DNA from: Lophium mytilinum
Lineage: Eukaryota; Ascomycota; Dothideomycetes; Mytilinidiales; Mytilinidiaceae
Assembly: GCA_010093605.1 (NCBI GenBank)
Contig: MU004186.1
Location: forward strand, 637,765 to 701,764
DNA length: 64,000 nt
Direction: 5' to 3'
Below, piece by piece: positions 21,989 through 32,617 of the stretch; the first letter of the stretch is position 1; each line of letters begins with the position of its first letter. Below the pieces are notes generated by a model. The model made no database searches and was not told the origin of the DNA. It worked only from the letters and a program-made list of their open reading frames with translations. The position numbers and the translations under genes are program-made.

Positions 21989-22920
21989 CGTCATGAAACG
22001 TCATAGCCTTAACCTGATACTTTGTTTGGCGTACCTTGCGCCACCTTCGCGCGCTTCACACAAACAAGCGCTATCTGGAACACGAGCACTGCACAGGCCC
22101 ACAGTACTACCCGTGGACATCAAGCGGTGCCAAGTGCCAGTCTCGAGTTTCAAAAAAACGGCTATTGTAGTCTCCTAGAAAGGAGCTTTGGAGCGTTATA
22201 TAATGGTGGAGGGGCCGGGGAGGAAGACGATATTACGGTCCCGAGATTTTGCAGGATGGGGTAGAGAAATAATATAGGAAAGGTGGGAGAGGAGACAGAA
22301 GGGTAGGTATATACGAAGCTGCACAGGAAGTCCCTAAGGGAATAAGAGCAATGGGTCTTGATTGTATAAATCCATACTACTCAGCTGAGTATACAGCAAA
22401 CATGAAAAATCTAGTAGAGGTTGGGGGTTCTCTATTTAAAGGAGCAGGTCTACAAGCTCCTGCCACGTGCCCTGTGGTTGCTCAAGGCATGGATGCATCC
22501 TCCAATGTTTCTATTTTCGCCATCATCGGTCACCGCAGTGGCGTTTCTATTGTAACTACTATTTACACAGCCCGAACCCCTTGTACGACAGCGCACCAGG
22601 TACTGCCTCGTGAAACATTGAGCACCATTGGGCTCTCCTTGAAGAGGATAAGTTGATCCTGGGCTCAAATTGGTCGTTTTCACACCTTACTGATTTTATT
22701 TCACATCCTCCCGCCCCCTGAACTTGATCAAGCTCTCGTGCGCAAAAATTGAGCCCGATTTCCGCTATTCAAAAACTAAATCATATTTGATGCTTGCGAC
22801 AGCCCCTTAATCGTTCTCTCAGTGGTCCCTACTTCCTATGTGTTTCTAGACTGGTTTCTCGCTGATTATCTGCTTCCTAGTTCACTGTTCGATTACTTCC
22901 ATTCCTTTTTTCTGGTTACT
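21989..22920. other. Intergenic
   Basis: No supported gene. It holds the 3' flank of the DUF7580-type gene and a CT-rich leader (22800-22920) before the next start. Confidence 0.5.
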
Positions 22921-23951
22921 ATGGCCACGTTCGACCCGAACCAATGGTACCGTGTTACCACTGGTATCGACGTGAACCCCGGCCTCGCCATGGACGGCAC
23001 ATCCCTCTACCACGCCGGCCGCGGCTCCGTCCTCTTCAAATTGACAGACACCACAGACAGCGAGGAGCAGTGGCAAATCTTCCCCGTTAACGACTCGACC
23101 TACATATTGCGTACGAAAGCCTCGGGGCCTGGAGGATTTCTAGGCGCTTCATACTCTGCCAACGAGACAGAACCGGGGAACACGCGCCCGCGCATGGCGA
23201 ACCTCACGCTCAGCGATAAGACTATGTATTGGTCATTTACGTCGGCGGGAAATGGCTTGTTCTTCATGTCCAACGAGCAGAATGGGACCGGGTGGCGTTT
23301 ACATATGAAGGAGACCGGATTGATGTCGATTAGTGGGAACACGACGGCAACACAAAATGAGCAGGGTTTTATGTTCAAGGAGATTGGGCCGATTGATAAT
23401 GGAGAGTTTTCGAGTTTAAATGTGAGTAGGTTGGTGATGGACTCTGGGTTTGGGTTAGTGTGCTAACGCCGATGCTGTAGACTGCTGCTTATTCTGTCGC
23501 TGCGACAGTAGCTCCGAGTAGTTATACTACTCTAGCTTCATTATCCGCAACGTCTACATCGTCCGCAACGTCTACATCAGCCACAACGTCTAACTCATCT
23601 GCAACATCTACATTATCGGTTTCGCACAGCCTCTCCACAGGAGCATCTATAGCAATTGGATTTGTCGTTGGGTTTGCTGTTTTGACAGCAATAATAGCGT
23701 TGGTATGGCTACTTCTTCGAAGGAGAAGTCGAGCGCGCGCAAATATTCAGCATATGTCGGCATGCCCACAACACCCGCCACAAGAGTTGGATATATCTCA
23801 CGAGAGGCAAGAGATGCCAATCTCATATGCTACAGTCAAATACGAAATGGCCGCGCTACCCTCGGAGCTCCATGGGGATGCCGTAGTTGTACCAGTTGAA
23901 CCGAAGAACAAGTGTGAAGGTAAACCCCACAAGCGACGTAAGGAACAATAG
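22921..23951 (+). CDS. Lectin-like single-pass membrane protein
   Basis: Two exons (22921-23421 and 23481-23951; 59-base intron) give 323 residues. The first 165 residues look like a ricin-B-type beta-trefoil: QWYRVTTG at the start, EEQWQIFPVNDSTYILR and GFMFKEIG as spaced aromatic/acidic repeats. A Ser/Thr-rich stalk follows, then one transmembrane helix (SIAIGFVVGFAVLTAIIALV), an Arg-rich stop-transfer signal (RRRSRAR) and a cytoplasmic tail of about 75 residues. There is no signal peptide, so topology depends on the single helix. The pattern is shared by uncharacterised fungal surface proteins. Carbohydrate binding is inferred from the fold only. ATG 22921 fits the start of the trefoil; an upstream in-frame ATG at 22822 adds a hydrophobic segment and is the alternative. 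Confidence 0.65.
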
Positions 23952-24449
23952 TCACAACCATTCCGGCAGTGCCAGTCCCCTAGAGATGTATACTCGGAGC
24001 TATCTGGACATAGCCCTTGGGAAAGAAGCCCATCTTGTCCATGAACGCCATCCGGGGGCCGGAATCAACGCTTCCGTAAAAAGCAAGGAGACCATGAAAG
24101 CGCAGCAAAACTCATCAACCATCATCAGTTGAGTCGTCATTACCGGACAAGAGTAGTAATTTACCGCCGCTCCCATGATGGTCTTCGATACTCCCAGATG
24201 TCCGTTGACGAATGCCCCGTCCTCGAGATCCGGCACATTCATATGTAAGTGTACCTACCCTGCGCAGATCAACGCCACCTTTACTCGTACCCTCACACCT
24301 CCACGTGCTCCCCTGCCGCGGCGGAGCGATGGGAATTGACCCGGAAGCGGGTCCGGGGAACCTTTTAAGAACGAAACACCCATATATCAGACCATCCTCC
24401 ATCACCACTCCTCCCCGGACACTCGGAAACCCCCCACGCCATTCTCGCC
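23952..24449. other. Intergenic
   Basis: Spacer and promoter for the next plus-strand gene. No supported gene. Confidence 0.45.
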
Positions 24450-25419
24450 ATGGCCGCCTCAACATCCTCAACCTCCAGTCCCCCGGCAATCGGCAAGCCA
24501 AAGGAAACCCACCCATTCCTCCTCTCCCCTTCCGCTTTCGCCAAATTCGCCGCAATATGTGGTCCACTAGCCATCGTGTTCTTCTTCATCATGCTGCCCG
24601 CCGCCAGCTTCCTACCGCCCATCTCGCCTCACCGCAGCGCCGAAGCTGTAGCGCATCATTACCAGCGCCATGAGACCGGGCTCAAGGGCGGCATCGCGCT
24701 CATGACTTTCGTCGGCTTCTTCTTCCCAATGTACACGAGCGCTATCGGAGGCCAAATGTCGCGGATCCCTGGCGTCCCAACCACGGTGCTGAATGCACAG
24801 CTTCTCGGTGGATGCCTTGGCGGACTGTTCCTTACGCTGCCGGCGTACTTTTTTGCGACTGGGGTGTATAGGACTGATCGTGCGCCGGAACTGATTCAGC
24901 TGTTGAATGATCTTAGCTGGATCTTTTTTGCTATGGTATGCTTCCTTCTTTTTATAATGTGTCAGATTAAACAATATTTGAGAAGTGCACCGCTGATGTT
25001 GGTGATAGCCATTTGCAAGTCTGCTATGCCAGGATCTCGCGTTCAGCTGGGCAGTACTCTTGGACCGGAGGGAAAAGCCGCTATACCCGCGATGGCTGGC
25101 GTTCCTGACCACGGCGCTGACTTTGTGTTTTTGGCCGGCGCTGGGAGTGCATTGTGTCAAGAGCGGCGCAATAGCGTGGAATGGTGGTTTGGCATTCTGG
25201 ACAGCAGGTGTTGGAGGAGGCGCGCAAATCTGTATCATATCTTTGATGACATTTCTGGCAGCTGGCCGAACGGACTTGCCGAGCGAGGTGGACGTTAGAG
25301 AGGGAGCGTTTCTCGGCGAGGGGGCATCGAGTGGAAGATTTGTGACTAGAGTTGAAGTTGAGAGGTTGGTGGAAAGGCTGGTCGCGGAGAGGACCAAAGG
25401 TGTGAAAGAAGAGAATTAG
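24450..25419 (+). CDS. Multi-pass membrane protein, unrecognised family
   Basis: Two exons (24450-24935 and 25009-25419, intron 73 bases with GTATGC...GATAG) give 298 residues. Four to six hydrophobic segments are visible: FAAICGPLAIVFFFIMLPAA, the segment around IALMTFVGFFFPMYTSAIGG, LLGGCLGGLFLTLPAYFFAT, LLNDLSWIFFAM, then WLAFLTTALTLCFWPALGVH and AQICIISLMTFLAAG. The C terminus is hydrophilic and helical (VERLVERLVAERTKG). There is no transporter motif I can name. It resembles conserved fungal integral membrane proteins of unknown function. Its 3' end converges on the F-box gene 181 bases away. Confidence 0.7.
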
Positions 25420-25600
25420 ACCATGAGGGAGGCTGGGGACTAGATCGGGGCTGGTCGAAAAGGAAGAACGCAGAGCTAAATCCAATGTATTGAAGTAATC
25501 TGCAGTCTTCGAAATGGCAAGACCCATTCCGTGCAGTGCCATCATTACACGACTGCAACATCCCAATGTGTTATCAACCTCATACTTCCTCCGATCCATT

Positions 25601-27551
25601 TCAACCACCTGCACGAAGCATCATTATTTGTAGCTGCTTAGACCCACGATGCTTGCGGATCTTGCGGATCCAGTCGATGATGTCCCCTTCATAATTCCAT
25701 ATCCTGCGCCGGTTCTGTAGCCCCTTGAGACTGCGCCAGTTGCGCGTAATCTCAGAATAAAGCTGGTACCAGTTGATTCTCTCAGCTGGTATTGTCCAAA
25801 CTAGGTCTTTCAGAGCTTCAGCTTCACACTGAGCGATTAGTGCAGCCTCCCTGCCCTCCATAATGCTTTCCTCTGCGCCCTGCCACATGTCAAGAAGTTC
25901 GGGCATCTCCTCCCGTATCACCCTCTTGTAGCAAGCGAACTCTTCGTAGAAGACTTGCTTGTCGGCTTCCTCCTTCTTCAGCGCCTCGACTGGAACCGTG
26001 CTCCAGATATAGGGCTTCTGGTCACTCCAGATCTCCCACAGCCACGGCATATCTCGCTGAACAAATTCACGCCAAAGAAATATGGGCATTTGGTAGAAGT
26101 TGCGCGATGATAAACGTAAGCTCGCGATGTCTTTTGGACTGAGGTAGCCTAGAATTTCCAGCCTCAATTCCAAGGGTAGATTGTTGAATGGATCATCCTG
26201 GATTCGGCTAGGAGTCGACACGAGGCCCGTAAATGCTCCAGCTTGAGAATCAAAGTTTGGGCCGTCGGACACTACTGAACGGAGTATTTGGCTTAGTCGA
26301 GGCATGAAGACCGGATTGGCAGCAAGATACTCGGTGCCATCAGCGTGTATCCACCATTGGTTTTGGCAGGCCCTACGGTCCTTGTCCTCTATGGATCTAT
26401 CAGTCCAGGGGTATTTCGGTCCAGCGCGGTACCATGCACATAGATCATCGACATCGAATTCCCCGAATGCTTGTTTTGACATTCGCATGAAGATGTCTAG
26501 ACATGTTGTATGAAAGGGCATGCATTCTTCTCCATTCTGAATTAATCAGAAGTCAGCAACAGTAAGAGTGAGCGACGACAGTAATGAGTGGTATTAGTGC
26601 TGCATAACTTCAAATCTGAAGAACTTACACCCCATATATGGTCTGTTGCGTCGACCTCCTCAACACCGTGTCGTGCTGGGATGACTTGTGGGTAACCGCC
26701 ACTGTCCGTTGAAGGCATGTGGCCACAAAGTCCGGAGAGAAAATGAGTGCTCGCAGCTTCGAAATCTTGATCGTCTCCCTCGGGCCTCCACCCTCGAGAT
26801 TTCCGAACAAAGCATTGAAAGGTGTTGCAGCCACGCATTTCTTCGGCAGCAATGTTGTGGCCGTTGTAACCGCGCTCGCATGTACAAGTTGGTCCCGCTA
26901 TGTGTTCGTACTCTACATTCTATTAGCAAAGACTGTTATACTAGAGGTACCTATTTCGCAAGAGAAATTTGACAAGCGCCTACCTTGTGCCTCTTTGTCA
27001 TCCAATTTCGTTTCAAGTTTGATAACAAGCCCCAAACGTTCTTCCACGGGTAGTTTCTCGGCCGCCATGAGATTTGGATCAATTCGAAGGCGTGGGTTGT
27101 CATACTCATATGCAAGACCAGAATTGCTCTTGAGAAAACGGATGTACTCGGGCTCCGAGTCCGCATCTGTCATCTCCACATCATCTTCCATCCCCTCCGC
27201 AACCTCGCTCTCATGATCAACAAGGTCGTCGTCGGACTGAAACTCGTACTCTTCATCCCCGTCGGAGCTTGCATACACGTAGTCGGAATCGTTCTCGTTG
27301 TCCTCATCTATCGCGATCGCGCGCCATTTTCCGCTTCGCCGCAAATCTGGAGGATCTTTTCCTCTCCAAACGCCATAGCACGCATCCTCGCTAGTACAGC
27401 TCGAGTCCCATCGTTCTTCAGCTGGGACATACCGCATGTTTCCGTCTCCTGTGTTCATCCAAGCATGCGACTCTGGCTCGTCCGGTTTTCGGATACGGCT
27501 AATGTTGAACACAACGTCGCAGAGGCGACAATGCACTTCTGAGTAACCCAT
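25601..27551 (-). CDS. F-box protein with N-terminal Cys-rich region
   Basis: Three exons (26984-27551, 26629-26912, 25601-26536) keep phase and give 595 residues. The N terminus has a CxxC pair (HCRLCDVVF) and a long acidic region (about residues 90-150). A middle Cys/His-rich block follows (CTCERGYNGH, CNTFQCFVRKSRGW, LCGHMPS, and ECMPFHTTCLDIF across the last junction). An F-box lies at about residues 400-440 (LPLELRLEILGYLSPKDIASL). The C terminus is Trp-rich and helical. F-box proteins bring substrates to SCF ubiquitin ligases through Skp1. The Cys-rich plus F-box layout is common in Pezizomycotina, and the substrate cannot be guessed. The middle junction was fixed by phase: acceptor GAATGTAG at 26913-26914. 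Confidence 0.78.
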
Positions 27552-28074
27552 TGTTGAATGAATTGATGGTTTGGAGGAAGGAGGAAGCAGGAGGAAGAAA
27601 TTGGGGTTTTTGAATGCGGCAAGGATTTTAGGTAGCAGTCAGGTACCTAAAAGGGGGTCCAAATATAGTGCCAAACGCGTTACCTCTTTCGTGTTAGGCT
27701 TCTAGACCCTGGATACCATCCCGAGGTCTTATCTAACCTCAACCCATCATCACAACTGTACAACACGATTCTAGAGTTCCTTTCATGATATGGCAAGACA
27801 GCTCGTGCCCCAACGCGTCTTCATGCGTTGAGAGGGCTCTCTCAAGGCTTGGACGATGTCATACCACCAAACAAGTTTTCTAACCTAGCGTAAGCCTGAT
27901 TACACCAACCGTGGTAGAGATCAGGCCACGATATTAAGACAAAATCCCCTCAACTCCCAGTTTCTTCTCTCAATCAAACTTGTGCCTACTACCACGATAC
28001 CAAGTCAGCTCACCACCTTACTTACCATCATAACCACTTCCAGGATCCAGAAATCAACCCACCAAACCACTACC
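27552..28074. other. Divergent intergenic region
   Basis: Promoters for the F-box gene (minus) and the small gene at 28075 (plus). No other feature is recognised. Confidence 0.45.
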
Positions 28075-28602
28075 ATGGCGACCGCCGCAGACGTTACACT
28101 CTCTGACCTCCACGCCCCCAAGGAAGCCTCCATTACAGCTTTCACATCCGCCCTGCCTGAAATCAAGCGCAAACTCCTCTACCATCGGCACCAAGACAAC
28201 AGTAACCACCCCATTCCCTCAAGAACTCTTCTTCTCTCCTTCCATCCACCCGACTAACACACGAACTCAGTACATGATAAAGGGTACTTCCGCGCCGTCG
28301 CCTCCGTCGACAACAAGGACCTCGAATCATTCACTGCCTCCGACCTCGAAGCCGTCCGCGTTGGCTCCACCGCCTACGGTCTGCACCTCTTTTGCAAGGT
28401 CGCGCTGCCCGCGGCGCCGGGCTCGTACATCCATGTGAGGTTATTCATAGCTGCTGAAGATGGGACGGATGGAGCGAGTCTGGAGGACCGCGTGGCGACG
28501 GTGCATTGCATCCATACAGAGGAGGTCGTGAAAGAGGGTGCGCCTCGTGAATATCGGGCGATCTTTGGAAAAGAGGATGCGTTGGAGTGGTTTGATACTT
28601 AG
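28075..28602 (+). CDS. Small conserved-looking protein, 152 residues
   Basis: Two exons (28075-28201 and 28271-28602; 69-base intron GTAACC...CTCAG) give 152 residues. The sequence is compact and well mixed (HDKGYFRAVASVDNKDLESF, VRVGSTAYGLHLFCKVALP, GSYIHVRLFIAAEDG), looks like one small alpha/beta domain, and ends WFDT. There is no signal peptide, membrane segment or motif that I recognise. The splice keeps phase and fuses two parts with similar codon use, which supports a real gene. It may be a small cystatin/NTF2-sized fold; that is a guess. Confidence 0.6.
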
Positions 28603-29797
28603 ACTCGGTTCTGGTAGTGTGTCGGTGAGAAGGTCGAGACGTTTTTTCGCATGATGCTCTTTATTGATAGTAGCTCTTCATCTTGTAAAATGACCACATC
28701 GTTCGCAATGCTCTCTCAGAGAAAGACCTTGAGATCTTGGTGTTCTCCCATCTCGTTCTATTCTTCTTTCTTGAAGTGCAAAGTCCTTGGGGTTATCTTT
28801 TTGATTAACCAGCTTTCTCTGAAACGACCGACATCTGTAAAGGGACAGTTCGAGGCTGGACCAGATATCAACCTTGAAATCCGGTCTACGAGATAGCGCC
28901 ATGGCAAAAATCTGCGCGCTCCTGCTCACCACTGTCTAAGGTCCTTCGTTGTATTAGCGAAACTCAATTCAGATGTAAAGGTCACGACAATGCAGATCGG
29001 AGCAGCGCCAAACGCGTCTAATCGACATGTTTCCGGGGTTTGTTCGGGGGTGACCGAACGTTGCAACGGACGTACTTCGTTCTGTAACGACTGTAACAGT
29101 CGACTTTGCGCGTTGAAGTAAAGATTGCCGTCGACCCATGGCATGAGCTGCTATTAGCACAGTTACTGTTCCGTTTCCCAGGTTAGGTATCGATATGATT
29201 GGACGAAATCATATACCGGCTTCGAAAGGATTGAAAGGATTGAAAGGAGCTATAAGCACTTGACTCTATTCAGGGATAATTATCTCCGAGCCTCGGAGGA
29301 ATATCAGCTTACTCCCGAGTTACTACACGGATACCGCAGCCGTATGTGCAACCTAAAACATGGTCAAGTGCCTTTTTTCTACCAGACCGCCACTGACAGG
29401 GAAAGCCTTACGCTATCGTGGCGAGTTTATAAGAACTTATAAATATTACTGTTCGATACTACTAATTGAGTTATTGAAAGCGGTGACAGGGGCTGTATGC
29501 CAATCGCAGTCGGGGAGCCACGAGATGGTCCGTAACAGCAGGTACGGTATTATATCCGAGAGTATCTAACCTCTAGATCCGCGCTGCACGCACGGTCTTG
29601 ATACAGCAAGGGAGTAACAGGTTAGTATACAAGGGTACCGATAGCTCCTCTAAGCTTAGGTTTTGCGCTTGCACCCAACCCTTGTATGCGGTGCGGTATC
29701 CGTCTATTTAGTCTGCGCCTTTCTCAGACCTCACGTCTTTCGCAAGTAGGTTTCCCTCTCAAGCATCGAGGTTCACCATTTGTGTTGATTAGCCACC
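28603..29797. other. Intergenic
   Basis: About 1.2 kb without a supported gene. A short direct repeat (GGATTGAAA, 29227-29247) is the only local structure noted. Confidence 0.45.
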
Positions 29798-30776
29798 ATG
29801 ATAAAGCCTATCCGAGTTTGGTTGACGCGTGAGTGACATTCATGAACGAAACGCCACAGAGCGGTAACTGTTGCTGAACTCTACTAGCTGCCGGTCCAAA
29901 CCCTTATAAGGTATTTCATATGGACGGATTCGAATATGCAGACGTGTATTGACTTCTGGGCGTAGGTCATCATCGTCTTGGAGGAGTTGAGAGTACCTTA
30001 CGAGACTAAATCCTTCACCTACCCAGAGGTCAAGAAGAAGCCTTTCACCGACATCAATCCCAATGGCCGTGTTCCAGGTAGCTCTCATTTAACCCAGAAA
30101 ACCAGTCAAGTCGGGGTGCTGATAAAACTAGCGATTGAGGATCCTAACACGAACCTTACACTTTGGGAGTCCGGTGCCATCGTCCAGTATTTGGTCGAGC
30201 AGTACGACCGGAGAAGCTCTTAACGTTCGATTCTCTGGTAGAGAGGCATCACTGCAACCAATGGCTGATGTTCCAGATGAGCGGGCAAGGGCCTTACTTC
30301 GGACAAGCCACGTGGTGAGCATCCACAAATAGCAGGAGTGTCTTGGGCACTAACATCTCAGGTTCAACTTCCTGCACGCTGAAAAGATACCATCGGCCAT
30401 CGAAAGGTACAATAATGAAGTGAAGCGCGTTGTTGGACTTCTGGATAGCTGTTTGGACGGGAAACAGTGGCTGGTTGGCGATAAATGCACGTTTGCCGAC
30501 CTTGCTTCCGCGCCTTGGAATAACGTAGTCGGAACCATTTTTTCGCTCCCCACAGATCAAATGTTTGATGAATTTCCCAATGTTAAAGCCTGGCATGACA
30601 GGATAACTTCCAGGCCCTCGTAGAAGAAGGCGATGGAAACTCGGGCGAGGTTGATGGATGAGCAGGGTCTCTAATGGAAGGGCATGCCTAAGGACATTAG
30701 CAGCATTCAGCAGTACGAGGAGAACACAGAGCAAGACGGCTTATCGAAGGCTACTGAAGGAAGTCTTGTATGCTAG
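29798..30776 (+). pseudogene. Glutathione S-transferase (Ure2-like) pseudogene
   Basis: Five exons with good splice sites (29798-29828, 29888-29910, 29966-30077, 30132-30314, from 30362) spell a GST. The N-terminal thioredoxin fold reads MIKPIRVWLTP, AGPNPYK, VIIVLEELRVPYETK, DINPNGRVP and LWESGAIVQYLVEQYD. The C-terminal helical domain includes NQWLMFQMSGQGPYFGQATW, CLDGKQWLVGDKCTFAD and FPNVKAWHDRI. The frame is broken by a one-base loss near 30212 (after EQYD) and by stop codons at 30621-30623 (before KKAMETR) and 30672-30674 (before WKGMPKD). Family members detoxify electrophiles with glutathione, or act as Ure2-type regulators. With three lesions, a functional product is unlikely unless the assembly is wrong at these sites. 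Confidence 0.82.
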
Positions 30777-31502
30777 AGTATAGCGCGATAGAAACCCTGA
30801 CATCGAAACCGAAATCTACATGATACATGAAGCTTGAAGTAATAAGGCTAGAAAATGAAGGTGGATACGCAAAGTATCATAACAAAAGTGAACAGAGTGA
30901 TAGCTACCGAGCACATGAGGTGGCAACGTAGCCGTTAGTATTTTTGGTCAGCAAGACATTATGGGTTGTCTCGTAAAGATCCAACAATCAAAGGAGCTGT
31001 CTGAAGTCTCTACAGAGCCCGAAGATGCTCATCGGAAGAACTTACTGTGCATATTTATAGTGACGGGACGGGATGTTCGTGGCGCCACGGAGCCTACGAT
31101 GGTACCATGCTCACAGTCAACCTTTCCTTATTAGGTCCGCTGTTACTGTTACTAGTGCTTCTAGTGAAGCCGAATCTAACCGGAAAAGTACATCGTCCAT
31201 GGGAGGCGGGAGCGTCCGCAAGCTCAGCTCGACATGGAAGACAATAGCTATTCTGGCCGTCGAGCCATGGAAGGATAGAAACACGTACCTGTTTCGCCTA
31301 TTTCGCCTTCCCTACTTCTATACTTCAAGTTAGTTGTCAAGGACAGGCATGGTCATCGTATGTCTCATAGCTCATATCCGTTTCCAGTGCCTATTCGCTT
31401 CCAATGCCTATCCGCTTCCCATGCATGTTCGCTTCCAATGCTCGTGTCGACTCTCATTTCTGCAGTCTCCCTTTCGCTTTCAGGGGGTGCTCCGAACAAC
31501 CC
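30777..31502. other. Intergenic
   Basis: No supported gene. A run of short imperfect repeats (CGCTTCCAATGC/CCGCTTCC types) is present at 31378-31440. Confidence 0.45.
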
Positions 31503-32431
31503 TCAATAGTTGTCATCGTACCTCTCCTGGTTCCTTCCCTGATCGTAGGCATTATCGACGTTATCATCGAACCTCTCGACCCTTCCATCCTCACGTCCCG
31601 CCCATCCAGCAATATCCTCCGGAACGTCCTCGACGTCCTGGACGCCATTGTCCCACTTGTTCTCGATATCCTGAGGAATATCCTCCACCTCCTGCGTCTT
31701 ACGCCCAGCCCAGCCCGCAAGCTCCTCAGGAGCATACTCGACGTCCTGGACGCCGTTGTCGAACTTGTTCTCGACGTAGTTGCCTGCGTTGTCGGCGTCG
31801 TAGTCCAGGCGCTGTTCGTCGCGGTCCCAGTCCTGCTCTGCATCTTATCAGCTCAATCCATCAAGCAGGTCAGGATAACACTCACTGACGTCCTCCCCCT
31901 CGTGCATCAGCAAAGCTCCACCCGCAAGTCCAGCAACACCTGCAAGCGCCATGTTGCGGCCGGAATGGTCAGGCTTCTGCTGCTGCTGTTCATATTGGCC
32001 ACGTTGTTCTTGGTCATAGCCCCCGCCATACTGTTGGCCTCCTCCATACTGCTGCCCTCCGCCATACTGCTGGCCACCGCCATACCCCTGCTGCGGGTGC
32101 TCGAAGGTGCGCTGACCGGTTTCCCGGTTGATGTAGATCCAGCTGGAGCCTTGTTAGCTTGGCTTACTTGGCATACTGCTTGGCAATCCGCTTGGCATAT
32201 TTTCCCAGACGGGTATCCTCCGAGGTCATGATAAAGTATGGATACTTACCGATCATCCTGTCCATCCCACTCAGCAATCCAGGGCGCCGGAACAGAAGGC
32301 GGTCCGTTGTTGGACTGCTGGTAGGCTTGCTGGCCGTAGCCGCCCTGTTGTTGGTAGCCCTGGCTCTGGCCTTGAGACTGGCCTTGGCCCTGGTGAGTGA
32401 AGTCTTGGACAAGTTCTTTGAGGAACGACAT
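31503..32431 (-). CDS. WW-domain protein, Gln/Gly-rich with C-terminal repeats
   Basis: Three exons (32250-32431, 31886-32142, 31503-31837) give 257 residues in phase. The first 45 residues are Gln/Gly-rich. A WW domain spans the first intron: APWIAEWDGQDDR joined to WIYINRETGQRTFEHP supplies both conserved Trp and the final Pro. It is followed by four GGGQQYGG-type repeats, a small hydrophobic Gly/Ala helix (MALAGVAGLAGGALLMHEG) and two copies of a repeat around NKFDNGVQDVEYAPEELAGW and NKWDNGVQDVEDVPEDIAGW. WW domains bind Pro-rich peptides. This overall layout (WW, Gly-rich, glycine-zipper-like helix) is common in uncharacterised fungal proteins, possibly stress-related or membrane-associated. 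Exact function is unknown. Confidence 0.78.
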
Positions 32432-32617
32432 CTTGGATACAGGGGTATGTTGTGCTTGCTATTCCAGTGATTTGGAGTCTCGCTGATATCAAGTGGGGGA
32501 CTGAAGTGACAGCTGGCTAGTGCTCTAGCGCCCGATCGCCATGGGTTTATCCGGCGCTAGCTAAAACTTGCCTATCTAGCGCTGCTCCCTATCACCGTAT
32601 CTGGCTGTTGATCAATA

